NCBI GenBank assembly: GCA_031772625.1
Contig: CM062817.1
Coordinates: 948,288,327-948,352,326 of the forward strand
Direction: 5' to 3'
Length of the DNA stretch: 64,000 bases
Origin: Pinus tabuliformis
Lineage: Eukaryota; Streptophyta; Pinopsida; Pinales; Pinaceae
Part shown: positions 12,197 through 20,811 of the stretch, in pieces
How the letters are laid out: each line of letters starts with the position of its first letter
Numbering within the stretch: position 1 is the first letter of the stretch
Position numbers and translations under genes: made by a program
The notes under the pieces: model-generated
Seen by the model: only the letters and a program-made list of their open reading frames with translations
What the model was told of the DNA's origin: nothing
Database searches by the model: none

Positions 12197-13560
12197 TACC
12201 TTAGGATATTCCTCGCGAGGCTCAGCCTTCATCATCTGGAGGTTCTAAGTCAACTGTTGAGGCTATGCCCCCTTTTCGCATATCTTAGCTAACAATATAA
12301 GTCAGTCCTCCATCGCATGGCCAAACTGATTCTAATAGCAGCATGACAGACGAATAGAATTCGGCCAGTCTAGCGCATAGTGTCCTGGTCCCCCACAGTT
12401 GTAACAAATGACCTTCCCTCGACCTCTACCAGGTCCTCCTCCACCTTAGGCTCATCCGTGCCCTTGATACTCACCTCGTGCTCCTCCCTATATGTAGGTG
12501 TTCTGTCCATCATTAATTCGTAAGAATAGAAATTGCGCTCATCATGACCCACTAATTGGAAGAAGTTGCAGAAGAGTTGTTGTGGTGTCTTTACGAATTT
12601 TTGCAGCATATGGCAATTGCCTGTCGCATGTTTTCTAGCTACTTGGCAGATAGCACACCATAGCATGGGCCCTATACTTGGCCTTGCTGGAATTTCTTGC
12701 CTCAGAGCCATTGGTCCCCCTACTGCAACATAATTTTCGAAAACTTGACAGTGATCTTTGTCATGCCCCTCGTTCTTGCAATTCAGACACCAAAATTCCT
12801 CGCGGACCTCAAGTCGAGCTATTCTATCTTTCTTTAGACTCTAGATTTCTAGGCAAAGGTTTTGAAAATGTGCATGAATATGTTGAAACCCCAAATTAGC
12901 ATCTTGCATCAGTGTCTCATGCAATCTCATCGCGATTTACAGATCTTCTGCCTAGGTCCCAATCTTCTATTGTGCTAGCGCAACCCTTAGATGAGGCAGG
13001 AGCGAAGCCACAAACCATTCGCGGTGCTCCCCGTCGGTCAAATTCATGTTAGCCTCACAGATCATACACTTCAATCTCTGATCCAGATCCCAGGGTGTCT
13101 CACCAGGCTTCATCATGATCTCTTTAAATCCCACAATTGATTGTGCTTCAGGCTTAGGTATATTGAATTCCTTATTCAGTGCAGTCTGAATATCTGCCAA
13201 CGTGGACATAAAATTATTGGTGTAGTACTTAATGTACCACGTTAGCACATGATCCTGCAACGCACTAACCAACGTTGCTTTCTTCATTTGATCATCAATG
13301 ATACCCTAAGCTTCCCATACAGCCTTCGCGACAAACCAAAACTAGTTCGGATCTTCATTTCGCATGCCCTTGAACACATGTAGCTTTACAAAGTTCACCA
13401 TATTGAACAGTGGTGTAGGTGTCGGTCATGTAGGCGAAGGTGTATGCAGCGGTGGTGAAGATGGAGGCAGTGTGGGTGGATAGGGTATTCACGGGAACCC
13501 TTACTTTATCAACTGAGTAGCGCTTTGCAGAGATGCCTATGATGCTTCCTTGTTGTCACT
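12197..13560 (-). pseudogene. Gy1 gag with zinc knuckle, broken
   Basis: The minus-strand gag has a Pro/Ser/Thr-rich N-terminal part (13560-13420) and a core at 13287-12967 (VLTWYIKYY, LADIQTALNKEF, ETPWDLDQRLKCMI). A CCHC zinc knuckle reads CLNCKNEGHDKDHC near 12790-12750, and a second Cys/His-rich block lies in 12711-12370 (WCAICQVARKHATGNC). Stops interrupt it near 13360, 13310, 12966 and 12840. Gag packages element RNA. The frame runs on into the protease region once the solo LTR is removed. Confidence 0.7.
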
Positions 13561-14179
13561 CAGAGGGGGTTCAATTAGCAGGCTATATTCAGGGCCTGTT
13601 CTTCCTTTGTTCCTAAACGTCTTTCCACTTCGAGTAGCCCCAAACATCAAGGTAGTTGCCTAACCCACTTTTCCCACAAGAGAATCTTAATCCAACTATT
13701 TAACGATTTTAAATACTTACCTCACGGTCCTTTGAAGAAGCAGCACTTTGCCTCACTATAACTGACCGAGGTATCGACTGCGAATTTTGTCACGGAACCT
13801 CCTATGATGCAATCGATCCAATGATCGACAGTGGACACGATCTTATCTTCAGAGGCTTCTAATATCCACACTAACACTAGGGTCCATACTCTTGGACCGT
13901 TAAGCCTCCACCTTCCTTAGCCATTTTCCAATTCCGCGATCCACTCATACAACTCGACCGGGAAGGAACAAAAGAAGATCTCGTGTATCTTTGTGTATAG
14001 GTATCTGTCCAACCACTCTTCTTTCATCGATCGCGGATTCCTGTTCTCTTGTGCTGTGAATTGGTGGATCTTTCTATCCAACAAGTCTTCGTTCTATTTC
14101 TTAGTTGGATTCTAATCATGCGACATCACGCGTCTCATTATGCAGATCCTGGTCCTGGCAATGAAACCATTTGTTGGAT
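13561..14179 (-). other. Gy1 untranslated leader and putative primer-binding site
   Basis: Noncoding leader between the 5' LTR edge and gag. Just inside the LTR edge the minus strand reads ATCCAACAAATGGTTTCATTGCC. The TGG-initiated stretch at about 14169-14157 could be a mutated initiator-tRNA-Met-type primer site (compare TGGTATCA), but this is tentative. Nothing else is recognisable. Confidence 0.4.
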
Positions 14180-14298
14180 TGATGGGCCCTAACACAGGTT
14201 CAATGTTAATTACCCAAGAAAATCACTACACTATTTCCCTTTCAGCATCAATCCACGGAACATGGACTGAAGTATCACCCAAAACAGTATGGGGGGAT
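14180..14298 (-). repeat. Gy1 5' LTR remnant, truncated
   Basis: About 120 bp from TGATGGGCCCT at 14180 to the GTATGGGGGGAT stretch near 14297 match 2829-2950 with scattered differences. The match stops where LINE1 coding sequence begins, so only the inner end of the 5' LTR survives. Confidence 0.65.
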
Positions 14299-15481
14299 AA
14301 GGAGGTTAAGGTGGAGGAATTGATCCGAGCTATCAAATCAATGAAAGGAGACAAAATCCCGAGTCTGGATGGATGAACTATGGAATCCTCTGTCCACTTC
14401 ATGGACATCTTTTGGGGGGACCTTCTACAGATAATAGAAGAGTCTAGAACGAAGGGAACCATACAACCTCATTTAAATTCTACCTATATCTCCCTTATTC
14501 CAAAGAAAATAGAGGCGGCCACCTTTGCTGATTATCGCCAAATTTCCCTGTGCAATCTTACATATAAGATTATCTCCAAGATAATAGCCAACAAAATCAA
14601 GGCTTCTTTATCAAAATTCATCTCACCAAAGAAATATGGATTTCTTAATAATAGAATAATCCATGATGCTCTGGCAGTTGCTCACGAATGCATGCACACT
14701 ATTAAGACAAAAAAAATGAACGCATCAGTAATGAAGGTGGACCTTAAAAAGGCATATGACTACTTAGATTGGGGTTATCTGAGACTGGTCCTTCATAAAG
14801 TTCGCATAAGAACAAACATGGCATAATGGATTATGGGATGTGTTCCAACTGTTCGATTACCTGTGATAATTAATGGATACCGTCAAGGTTCTTTGCTACG
14901 AGCAGGGGACTTAGACAGGGGTGTGCTTTGTCCCCCCTTCTCTTCATACTGGCGATGGATGGCCTAAGTTTGATAATTAAAAAAGCTATGAACACAGGTC
15001 AGTTTGAAGCGCTAAAAATTAGCAGTCATATTTCTATTTCCCACAGTTTCTTTGTTGATGATATCTTGTTGATGGGTATGATAAACAGACTCAAGTGGCA
15101 TGCACTGTCATTAATTTTTAAGAAGTTTGGAAGAGCTACTGGTCTTGTTCAAAATGAACACAAATCTATCATCCTATATGGATCCTGCAACCATGATGAT
15201 ATCAGCTATATCCAGAGGTGTTTTGGGGTAAATGCAGTAAATTTAGAAAATGGAATGAAATATCTGGGATACCGCCTAAAGCCAAGATATTACAGAAATT
15301 CTTACTGGATGTGGCTAGTGGATAGATTCCACTTGAGGATTAAGGGGTGGCAGAACATATGTTTATCAATGGGAGGTTGTATCATTCTCACACAGCCAGT
15401 TCTTACGCAACTGGGGATCTATTGGACTCACCTATTCCGTGTCCCGCAGATGATAATAAAATTACTGAATCACATAATGGC
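14299..15481 (+). pseudogene. LINE1 reverse transcriptase domain, broken
   Basis: Open stretches 14380-14826 and 14928-15488 carry typical plant LINE RT blocks: YISLIPKK, DYRQISLCNLTYKIISKIIANKIK, GFLNNRIIHDALAVAHE, MKVDLKKAYDYLDW, then MSPLLFILAMDGL, the catalytic HSFFVDDILLMG (FVDD at 15051-15062), and MKYLGY followed by IKGWQNICLSMGG. Stops fall near 14374 and 14824, and the frame shifts between the two stretches around 14880-14927. The enzyme performs target-primed reverse transcription. The pre-RT part (14299-14376) is short because the element is truncated. Confidence 0.85.
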
Positions 15482-15505
15482 AAACTAAGCCATTATGTGA
15501 TTCAG
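15465..15505. repeat. Perfect 17-bp inverted repeat at the 5S-insertion junction
   Basis: CTGAATCACATAATGGC at 15465-15481 is LINE1 coding sequence (LNHIMA). Its exact reverse complement lies at 15489-15505, with a 7-nt spacer. The right arm is not LINE sequence in its expected place, so it arose at or after the insertion event. Confidence 0.85.
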
Positions 15506-15785
15506 CCAGAGGAGTTCTGGGATGGGTGACCTCCTGGGAAGTCCTGGTTACCGGGTGCAAGCCTCGGAAGTGATGATTGATGCTATGTGATTCGTTCTCC
15601 ACATTTCACTAGTTTCAATCCCACTTCTTCACCCCTGTGAGCATCACCCGATGCAATGAGTGCTAAGTGAACTATTCAAAAGTCATGAGAAATTAGTCAG
15701 TTACGACTACCTCTCATGGAAATGGTCATACGTTTGAATGACTTACTTAACGCAGTTGAATCCCAAAAATGATATCTAATATATT
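15482..15785 (+). repeat. 5S rRNA-derived retroposon-like insertion
   Basis: A segment of about 300 bp that splits the LINE1 frame. Positions 15510-15545 read GAGGAGTTCTGGGATGGG followed by TGACCTCCTGGGAAGTCCT, nearly identical to the 3' half of plant 5S rRNA including the internal promoter C box. The A-box half is missing or replaced by the inverted repeat. The rest (15546-15785) is not 5S-like. LINE1 coding resumes at about 15786 (RRTCKYHLVKLERITKPKTLG). It could be a 5S-derived SINE, a fragment of a Cassandra-type LTR (which carries 5S sequence) or a 5S pseudogene. No TSD is visible. Confidence 0.65.
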
Positions 15786-16690
15786 TAGTCAGCTGCAAGA
15801 AGAACCTGCAAATATCATCTGGTCAAGTTGGAGAGGATCACTAAACCAAAAACGTTGGGCGAATGGGGTGTTTTATATCTTAAAATTTTTGGCTGGTCGT
15901 TGATTCTAAAATCATTGTGGCAGGGTATCAACCGTAATGGTATATGGGGAAAATTGACTTGTTTCAAGTACATGAAGAATAAGGATTTTACCTGTTGGAT
16001 GAGACAAGGTGCAATTGGGAAAAAAGGTGGATCTAAGATATGGAACAGTTTCAACATGGTTAAAAATAACCTATTTCACAACATCTCATGAATGTTTGGT
16101 TCTCGTAATAGAATTATTTTGGGTATAGACAGTATTATTGGATCCGATGTGACCCCACTTGGTACAGTGGATTTAATAAAAAACCTGAATAGAAAGGGCA
16201 TATTTGTTTTGAATCAGATGATTAGCAAATGGAGTGGTAATATACAAATTTGGCTTGACTCCATCCAACTAAACCTTACAGGGAAGTACAGACTGGATTG
16301 GTTCCGGCTTGTGAATCATTAAAAGATGTAGGTATATGTTATGACAACAAAGGGGATCGCACCACTTGGGCTGGAAAAAAGAAGAAATCCGAAGAGATTA
16401 AAGTGGCAGATTTCTATCTCAAACTGTGTATGAAGGAACTACAAGTTGTGGAATGCTCTTGATTTTATAAGTTTTGGCAAGCTAGTATTCCCATAAAGAT
16501 TATCATTTTCCTATGGTTAACATGGCAGAATAAGAATCTTACATGGGAAAATTTATAGAAGAGGAATCAACACAGACCTGGGACATGTTATCTATGTAGG
16601 AAAGAAGCAGAGGATAATTGCCACTTATTCTTACACTGTCCAAGATCTTTAAGCATCTGGAATCACTTCAGCATTGAGAAGCAGATTCCA
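15786..16690 (+). pseudogene. LINE1 RT C-terminal and zf-RVT-like region, broken
   Basis: After the insertion the LINE resumes with ITKPKTLGEWGVLYL and SLWQGINRNGIWGK (15828-16091), then a second open stretch (16092-16322), and a zinc-binding region in 16400-16690. The last reads FYKFWQASIPIKIIIFLW, a stop, then TCYLCRKEAEDNCHLFLHCP, which is the CxxC...HxxxHC signature of the domain between LINE RT and RNase H. Stops lie near 16091, 16320, 16460 and 16557. Confidence 0.75.
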
Positions 16691-16924
16691 TACATACATT
16701 TTAATACAATTGAGGAATGTTTAAAATGGTGGAGTTCACAATGCACAAGTTGGAGATCGCTCACATTGGCTGTCTTCTCGGGGATTTGGAAAGGCAGTAA
16801 CCAGCTGATTTTTGGAACCAGCAGATGGAGAGAGGATTTAATTTTTTAGTACATAGAACAGTGGACCAAGTCGGATCAGAGAGCTGGCACCAAGAAAAAA
16901 GATAAGGGAGACAAGGGGATGGAA

Positions 16925-17394
16925 TAGGCTACGAAACACCCGGCTGGGTTTTTTGATGGCGCATCACAAGGAGGGAGATGTGGATGTGGAATTTGTCTAA
17001 AGGTGACAGAAGAACAAGAGTACTGGATTCATTGGAATGCGAAAGAGGGCACAAGTATGAAAGTAAAAGAAATTGCCTTATGGGGATTACTATGGATTAT
17101 ACAATTCTTAGATATCCCACAAATACAAATTTATGGTGATTCTAGGTGTATGATTGATCACATCTTGGGGAATAATAATATCAACAAAATTCCCTACAAG
17201 GCTGGCTGAAACACATACAAAGCCTATGGAGCACTCTTCAGCAATCTTCCATACAGCACATCAACAGAGCACACAACAAGAATGCAGATGAAATGTTGAA
17301 AAAAGGATTACTAGCCACAGAAGAAGGTATGCATATCCAGGTAAAAATGGGAGCAACAATGACAGAAGTAGGAAGCATTAACATGCCAGGATAG
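16925..17394 (+). pseudogene. LINE1 C-terminal archaeal-type RNase H, frameshifted
   Basis: Near 16950 the frame reads FFDGASQGGRCGCGICLK (first Asp), with a Glu in KVKEIALWGLL, an Asp in IQIYGDSRCMIDHI (near 17140), and after a frameshift at about 17205 QHINRAHNKNADEML (final Asp near 17290). The order D-E-D-D and the GAS and GDS motifs are those of the archaeal/plant-type RNase H found at the C-terminus of some plant L1-like LINEs. It would degrade the RNA template after first-strand synthesis. The reading ends at a TAG near 17393. Confidence 0.75.
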
Positions 17395-17716
17395 TGCTCT
17401 AAAGTCCTTGACAAAGGAGCAAAACATCAATGCAAATAAGTACCTTGAATTTTATTTTTTTGTATCACTTTTTGTAAATGTTTTGTATATGGTCTTGTAT
17501 AAAAAAGACAGGTGAAAGATAACTTTATATTTTGCTGTATGAAGAACAAGTTCTAGATCAGATGTGTATTTAAGCTTTCTCGTTTCTATTATGAGAATTT
17601 GAGAGATATTTAGGAAGGGGCAAATGTTATTGTAGGATTCTAATCTATATGGCTAATGATGAAGGTTGTAGTAATTTGTAATTCCATGTGCAGTTAAATA
17701 CTGGATACAATATCAA
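17395..17716 (+). other. LINE1 3' untranslated region
   Basis: AT-rich sequence following the LINE1 ORF2 stop, with no open frame of note. It leads into a tandem duplication and the A-rich tract taken as the 3' end. Confidence 0.5.
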
Positions 17717-17815
17717 ACCTGTGATGACGTTATTTTCATCATGTATATGTATTGTTTTAAACATAAACCTATGATGACATTCTTTTCATCATGTATATGT
17801 ACTGTTTTAAACATA
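17717..17815. repeat. Tandem duplication, two ~49-bp units
   Basis: AACCTGTGATGACGTTATTT (17717) and AACCTATGATGACATTCTTT (17766) each begin a ~49-bp unit ending in GTTTTAAACATA. The units differ by only a few bases. Confidence 0.85.
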
Positions 17816-17841
17816 ATATAAAACAGACGGTTTTTTTGCTG

Positions 17842-17908
17842 AAAAAATAATAATAAAAATAAAAATAAATAAAATAAATAAATAAATAAATAAAAATAAA
17901 AATAAAAA
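17842..17908. repeat. A-rich (AAAT)n-like simple repeat, probable LINE1 tail
   Basis: A run of AAAT/AAATAA units. It is flanked by the 9-bp direct repeat GACGGTTTT (17825-17833 and 17909-17917). It may be the 3' tail of LINE1 that expanded into a microsatellite. Confidence 0.6.
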
Positions 17909-18103
17909 TGGACGGTTTTCACACCTCCCTTACAGATTTGTACAATTTCAAAAAAAAAATCTTCACTATAAAAATTTCAAACTACACAAATCACCCGCAT
18001 AATAAGTAATTTTCTCATCAAATTCCATCTGCAAAATTTGATCTATTTTGACTTGATACCTTATTAAAATTTAACAACTCAAATTACATTAAAATAAATT
18101 TCC

Positions 18104-18290
18104 CCTCCATCAAAATTACTAATATATTATAATAATTCAATAACATGAAAAGCTCCTAAAATTTCCAATTTCTACGATCCTCATGCTGAAAATTCAAACA
18201 AAATTACTAATATATATTATAATAATTCAATAACATGGAAAGCTCGTAAAATTTCCAATTTCTACCATCCTAATACTGAAAATTCAAAAC
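18104..18290. repeat. Tandem duplication, two ~90-bp AT-rich units
   Basis: Two copies of a block that begins CAAAATTACTAATATAT, continues through CAATAACATG and AAAATTTCCAATTTCTAC, and ends CTGAAAATTCAAA. Noncoding. Confidence 0.8.
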
Positions 18291-18319
18291 TCTTTTAGAA
18301 ATAAAATCACTATACCAAA

Positions 18320-18715
18320 AGTACCATTAAAATCAATGTGCCAAATCGTTGACTGCTAAGAGCGATATTCTCATAATTCTATTTTCTAGGTTTAGATAGA
18401 GAGGATATCTGTGACTGAATTTGAAAGATTGGACAAAGTAGCCAATGCATCTAAATGTGTGGGTGGATTCACGATGACTTTTTGATAACCTCAAGTATAT
18501 TGTAACTTTGAAATACCGTTAAAATCAATGTGCCAAATCATTGAACGCTAAGAGAGATATTCTCATAATTCTATTTTCTAAGTTTTAGATAAAGAGGATA
18601 TCTTTGATGGAATTGGAAAGATTGGACAAAGTAGCCCATGCATGTAAATGTGTGGGTGGAGTCAGGTGTCGGTGGAGTCACGAAGACTTTTTGATAATCT
18701 GAAGAATATTGTAAT
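18320..18715. repeat. Tandem duplication, two ~190-bp units
   Basis: Two copies share AAAATCAATGTGCCAAATC, GATATTCTCATAATTC, GATTGGACAAAGTAGCC and GACTTTTTGATAA. They begin near 18320 and 18512. The second has a small internal duplication (GGTGGAGTCA, near 18653-18677). Confidence 0.8.
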
Positions 18716-19344
18716 TTTGATTTTTATATTGGTAAATGGGAGTTTTGTAGCAAATTTAGAAATCATGATAAAAAAGTGGGAATTTGAAGTTTATTGGAAA
18801 AGAGAAAAGGGTAATTCTATGTGTTTCGTTGCTTTATATTTAACCATTCAATTTATATAAAATATCTAATGTAAATATGTAATTTTAATTAATGAAATAT
18901 AACAATTATATAATTTTGTAATTTATTTTAAATAATAAATTGGAAAATAAATATTAAAATAAACCAAATTACAACTTTCTCACTTTAACTATCTTATCGG
19001 GATATTTTGCACTATATTAAAGCAATTGCTAGTATTCCTTGGATGTAAATAATGGTCGAAGCCATATATGTGATTGGGTTTGTGAGAGGTCATTAGCGGG
19101 GCTTTAGTTTAGAAGATAATAAAACCATTCCAGATTTTAGTCGGGAGTTGCATTATTAGGCGTGCTCTACCTCCCCTTTTTTCCGTACATAATAAATATA
19201 TGTGCTTCCTTTTGATTAGGATGTTACTTGTTGTTTGTTGGTGTGTTGTTTGTTTAGAGGTTATGGGTTCAAATTTTGTTGAATGCAATTATTTTTTTAT
19301 CCATAATTTTGATTAATAAAATAGAGTCACATGGCACTTCGGCA
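18716..19344. other. AT-rich region, no gene seen
   Basis: Noncoding, AT-rich, with no motif I can identify. It leads to the tandem-repeat target of LINE2. Confidence 0.4.
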
Positions 19345-19491
19345 CATACGTTTTGAACCTTCAATTTGTGTCATGTGTCTAAAGCTTCAACTTGTGTCAT
19401 GTGTCAGTTCTAGAATGTGCCACATGACTTTTACTTTGACATTGTTTTGAACCTTAACTTGTTTTTCATTTTGACATTGTTTTGAACCTTC
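19345..19491. repeat. Left half of the LINE2 target repeat; TSD 19472-19491
   Basis: Degenerate tandem units containing CTTGTGTCATGTGTC, AATGTGCCACATGACTT and TTTGACATTGTTTTGAACC. The same units occur at 48758-48915. The last 20 bp before the LINE2 poly(T) (19472-19491) equal 48758-48777 exactly, consistent with a TSD. Because the target is repetitive the exact TSD length is uncertain. Confidence 0.75.
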
Positions 19492-19807
19492 TTTTTTTTG
19501 CTAAGGCAAGAGCGGATCCTTCTTATTCAAATAAAAAGAGAAATAGTGTACAATCGGTGACCTTGGCGGTGGGGCTCACCAAAAGGACAGTCCCTCCCCA
19601 ACCCATGGTCGCAAGACGACAAAATAAACCAGCAGTCCAAAACTGACCGTTGGATTCTAAGCTGAAGATCAAACGGATGAAAAGCATATCGGGTGGCCAA
19701 CAAGCTCACCCTTTAACCAACACATCAGACCCGATGAACCCTGTAAACCATAATTTATAAGTATATCGGGTCCATTTTTGGCATATCCGTCAATCACTTT
19801 TTCCGCC
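19492..19807 (-). other. LINE2 3' terminal segment
   Basis: The last ~310 bp of LINE2, read on the minus strand toward a short poly(A) tail at 19499-19492. A weakly open frame (19709-19527) is a fragment of LINE 3' sequence. Positions 19803-19807 (CCGCC) are the left TSD of Gy2. Confidence 0.75.
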
Positions 19808-19999
19808 TGTTGTGCCCTACAACAAACCCCCATTTCATATCATTTATATTTACAAAATTATCATATGAAATGGGTCCCTTTAGAAGTTAATTGGTATCAA
19901 TATTGCATTATTTGAAATAGGTCCGCAAACCAAATGAAGACATTATATAAAACCTTTTGAAAAACCCATTTTTGATCAAATAAAACAATCTTTATCATT

Positions 20000-20395
20000 G
20001 CGATAAAGCGATCGCAAGATCGCATATCGCAATGACATAGAAAACACAAATAAGTGACATATGGGTTCCCGCTGATGCGATATCGCTATCGGCTATCGGC
20101 AATACTCTATACGCAGTCTTAAAACACCCCAAGCCTTTCACCCCGATGCGATGGGATATCGCAATCGGCAATCGGCAATATCCTATGCACAATAATAAGG
20201 TGCCCAGATCATACCTCCGATGCGATGCGATATCGCAATCGGCAATCGACGATATACTATCTATGCACATTGTTATGCCCATTCACCCCAATGCGATGCG
20301 ATTTCGCTATCGGCGATCGGTGGTATGCTATCCATATGTTTATATAATACCAATTCTCCCGATGCGATGCAATATTGCTATCGGCGATCGGGCTT
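20000..20395. repeat. ~72-bp tandem array in Gy2 U3 (5' LTR)
   Basis: Five units begin with GATGCGAT-like sequence near 20074, 20145, 20219, 20290 and 20361 (spacing 71-74 bp). Each has a core like GCGATATCGC (a perfect 10-bp palindrome in the first and third units) followed by AATCGGC/TATCGGC and GCGATCGG-like repeats. A related palindromic cluster (GCGATCGCAAGATCGC) lies just before, near 20007. The spacing and palindromes suggest protein-binding sites upstream of the ORF. The 3' LTR has the same array. Confidence 0.85.
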
Positions 20396-20811
20396 TCAAA
20401 ATTGTCAACATAAGGATTTAAGTGTTCCCGACGCCCGATTATGATATAGCTCGGATTTCAAAAAAGCCGTTAAATGGAGGGATATTATGATCAAATCATA
20501 TCTAAAGCTTAATCTGCTAAGCAATGATGCACCTGCGCCCAACCGCCAAAACATCCATAGCACGCTTAAACGGGTCATTCGGCCGAATAATGGTATAATG
20601 AGCATTTAAGGGGTGGCAGGTTTTAAACGGCCATTTAATGTAATTGTAAGATCTTCCCATGGATTGTATCCGCGGCCATTTTTAGAGTTAATCTCTCAGA
20701 ACGCTTTGATCAATATATCTTTCCCATATTGGATTTTCATTGGCATATCTCTGTGTTACGTTTATTTTCGCCTCTGTACAGAATTCATCCAAAGGAGAAA
20801 GCTCAAGCAAA

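Larger units (their letters stand above)
2829..14298 (-). mobile_element. Gy1: decayed Ty3/gypsy LTR retrotransposon with extra 3' ORF
   Basis: Minus-strand element about 11.5 kb long. Read on the minus strand the order is partial 5' LTR (14298-14180), untranslated leader, gag, protease, second gag-like block, RT, RNase H, integrase, a long extra ORF and the 3' LTR (3833-2829). The two LTR copies share about 120 bp of recognisable sequence from the TGATGGGCCC edge, lying at the outer edge of the left copy and the inner edge of the right copy, as expected for LTRs. The right LTR is cut off at about 14298, where LINE1 sequence begins, so no TSD can be checked. Every ORF is broken and a 332-bp solo LTR has inserted in it. 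The gag-pol style is one I associate with non-angiosperm land-plant gypsy elements. Confidence 0.75.
14299..17908 (+). mobile_element. LINE1: 5'-truncated non-LTR retrotransposon
   Basis: Plus-strand LINE lacking ORF1 and endonuclease. From its 5' end it holds the RT (14299-15481), a 5S-derived insertion (15482-15785), the RT C-terminal region and zinc-binding domain (15786-16690), an RNase H (16930-17394) and an AT-rich 3' UTR ending near an (AAAT)n-like tract at 17845-17908. 5' truncation is typical of LINE insertion. I could not find a TSD: the 5' junction lies in the Gy1 LTR and the rest of that LTR is not visible after the A-rich tract. Confidence 0.75.

Noticed and set aside
17825..17917. 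GACGGTTTT direct repeat as the LINE1 TSD
   Set aside because: It flanks only the A-rich tract, not the whole LINE, and no copy lies at the 5' junction.
17713..17922. Minus-strand ORF rich in Phe/Tyr/Leu
   Set aside because: Translation of an A-rich microsatellite.
17909..17940. GTTTTCACACCTC resembling GTTTCCACACCTG of the left Gy1 LTR as a continuation of the right LTR
   Set aside because: The match is about a dozen bases and does not extend.
20405..20605. Minus-strand ORF conserved in both Gy2 LTRs (also 32673-32873)
   Set aside because: The LTRs are recent duplicates, so shared openness is not independent evidence of coding.
20740..20811. N-terminal extension of the LTR ORF upstream of ATG 20812
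   Set aside because: The in-frame codon at 20740 is TTG. A plant gene would start at ATG 20812.
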